From Saccharospirillaceae bacterium (GTDB taxonomy: Bacteria > Pseudomonadota > Gammaproteobacteria > Pseudomonadales > Oceanobacteraceae), in contig JAJOJJ010000002.1 of the NCBI GenBank assembly GCA_021208685.1, forward strand, positions 1-64,000: a stretch of 64,000 nt of DNA, written 5' to 3'. Positions 63,939 to 64,000 of the stretch are shown one piece after another (positions within the stretch are counted from its first letter, which is position 1; every line of letters begins with the position of its first letter). The position numbers and the translations under genes were made by a program. The notes under the pieces are model-generated. The model was not told the origin of the DNA and ran no database searches. It saw only the letters and a program-made list of their open reading frames with translations.

Positions 63939-64000
63939 ATGACAGAACCCAATACCAACGCGTTACAACAGCTCTACACCGCACTGGCAGGCATTCCTGC
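63939..64000 (+). CDS. Start of a truncated gene at the window edge
   Basis: ATG at 63939 opens a frame that continues to the end of the window, 20 complete codons (MTEPNTNALQQLYTALAGIP). No Shine-Dalgarno is strong and nothing can be said about function. Confidence 0.45.
   Translation, partial: MTEPNTNALQQLYTALAGIP

Noticed and set aside
62926-63984. 352-codon open frame on the minus strand opposite the SDR gene
   Set aside because: The SDR on the plus strand has all catalytic motifs and a ribosome-binding site; the opposite frame is a Gly/His-rich shadow.

Overview
The window looks like a chromosomal segment of a marine or aquatic gammaproteobacterium, most likely an Oceanospirillales/Oceanospirillaceae-type organism. 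The grounds are moderate GC, a Na+-pumping oxaloacetate decarboxylase, malate:quinone oxidoreductase, an RND pump, c-di-GMP proteins, fatty-acid degradation genes and Pseudomonas-like REP palindromes. This is inference from gene content; no rRNA or tRNA gene was seen. Most of the window is ordinary host chromosome. Accessory DNA is concentrated near 37-38 kb and 53-56 kb.

Region 0.4-15.4 kb is one nitrogen-scavenging locus. A Na+/phosphate symporter with a small partner comes first. Next is a two-component system whose sensor is an NCS1-type nucleobase permease fused through a Cys-rich module to a hybrid histidine kinase, with an overlapping LuxR-type response regulator. Divergent from it runs a ten-gene operon: urtA, urtB, urtC, urtD and urtE (urea/short-amide ABC importer), amiE (aliphatic amidase), an AmiB-like AAA+ ATPase, fmdA (formamidase) and fmdB, closed by a terminator. 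The likely logic is to sense a nitrogenous compound, import amides or urea, and release ammonia. No urease gene is present, so amides are the better-supported substrate.

Region 15.5-25.8 kb holds deaD, an orphan sensor kinase with a His-rich loop, ppnP, a c-di-GMP pair (GAF-PAS-PAS-GGDEF-EAL protein and a PilZ protein) and small housekeeping genes. A 268-bp MITE-like element sits in the stop codon region of the GGDEF-EAL gene and has rewritten its C-terminus. Region 25.9-32.2 kb carries an RND efflux pair with divergent AraC and TetR regulators. Region 32.4-37.0 kb is the glycine cleavage operon gcvT-gcvH-gcvP.

Region 37.0-41.2 kb contains REP/BIME palindromes around an AT-rich orphan gene, a lipoprotein metallophosphoesterase and a GNAT enzyme. 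Region 41.2-44.1 kb is a set of three envelope proteins: a small beta-barrel and two lipoproteins, one ending in a CxxCH motif. A BLUF photoreceptor and GAPDH follow. Region 46.4-51.4 kb handles oxaloacetate: mqo makes it and convergent oadG-oadA-oadB decarboxylates it while pumping Na+. dusC and a GFA-type enzyme follow.

Region 53.2-55.9 kb is the most distinctive accessory segment. After REP-derived tandem repeats there are two AT-rich single-gene cassettes, each ended by a recognisable integron attC site with the diagnostic unpaired base, and no integrase nearby. They encode an Apea-like HEPN protein and a DUF2806-like protein, both plausible defence-type genes. Region 56-63.7 kb is an acyl-CoA degradation block (FadJ-like multifunctional enzyme, thiolase, acyl-CoA dehydrogenase, CaiB/BaiF-type CoA-transferase or racemase) with a MerR regulator and a divergent short-chain dehydrogenase. 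A truncated gene start lies at the right edge.
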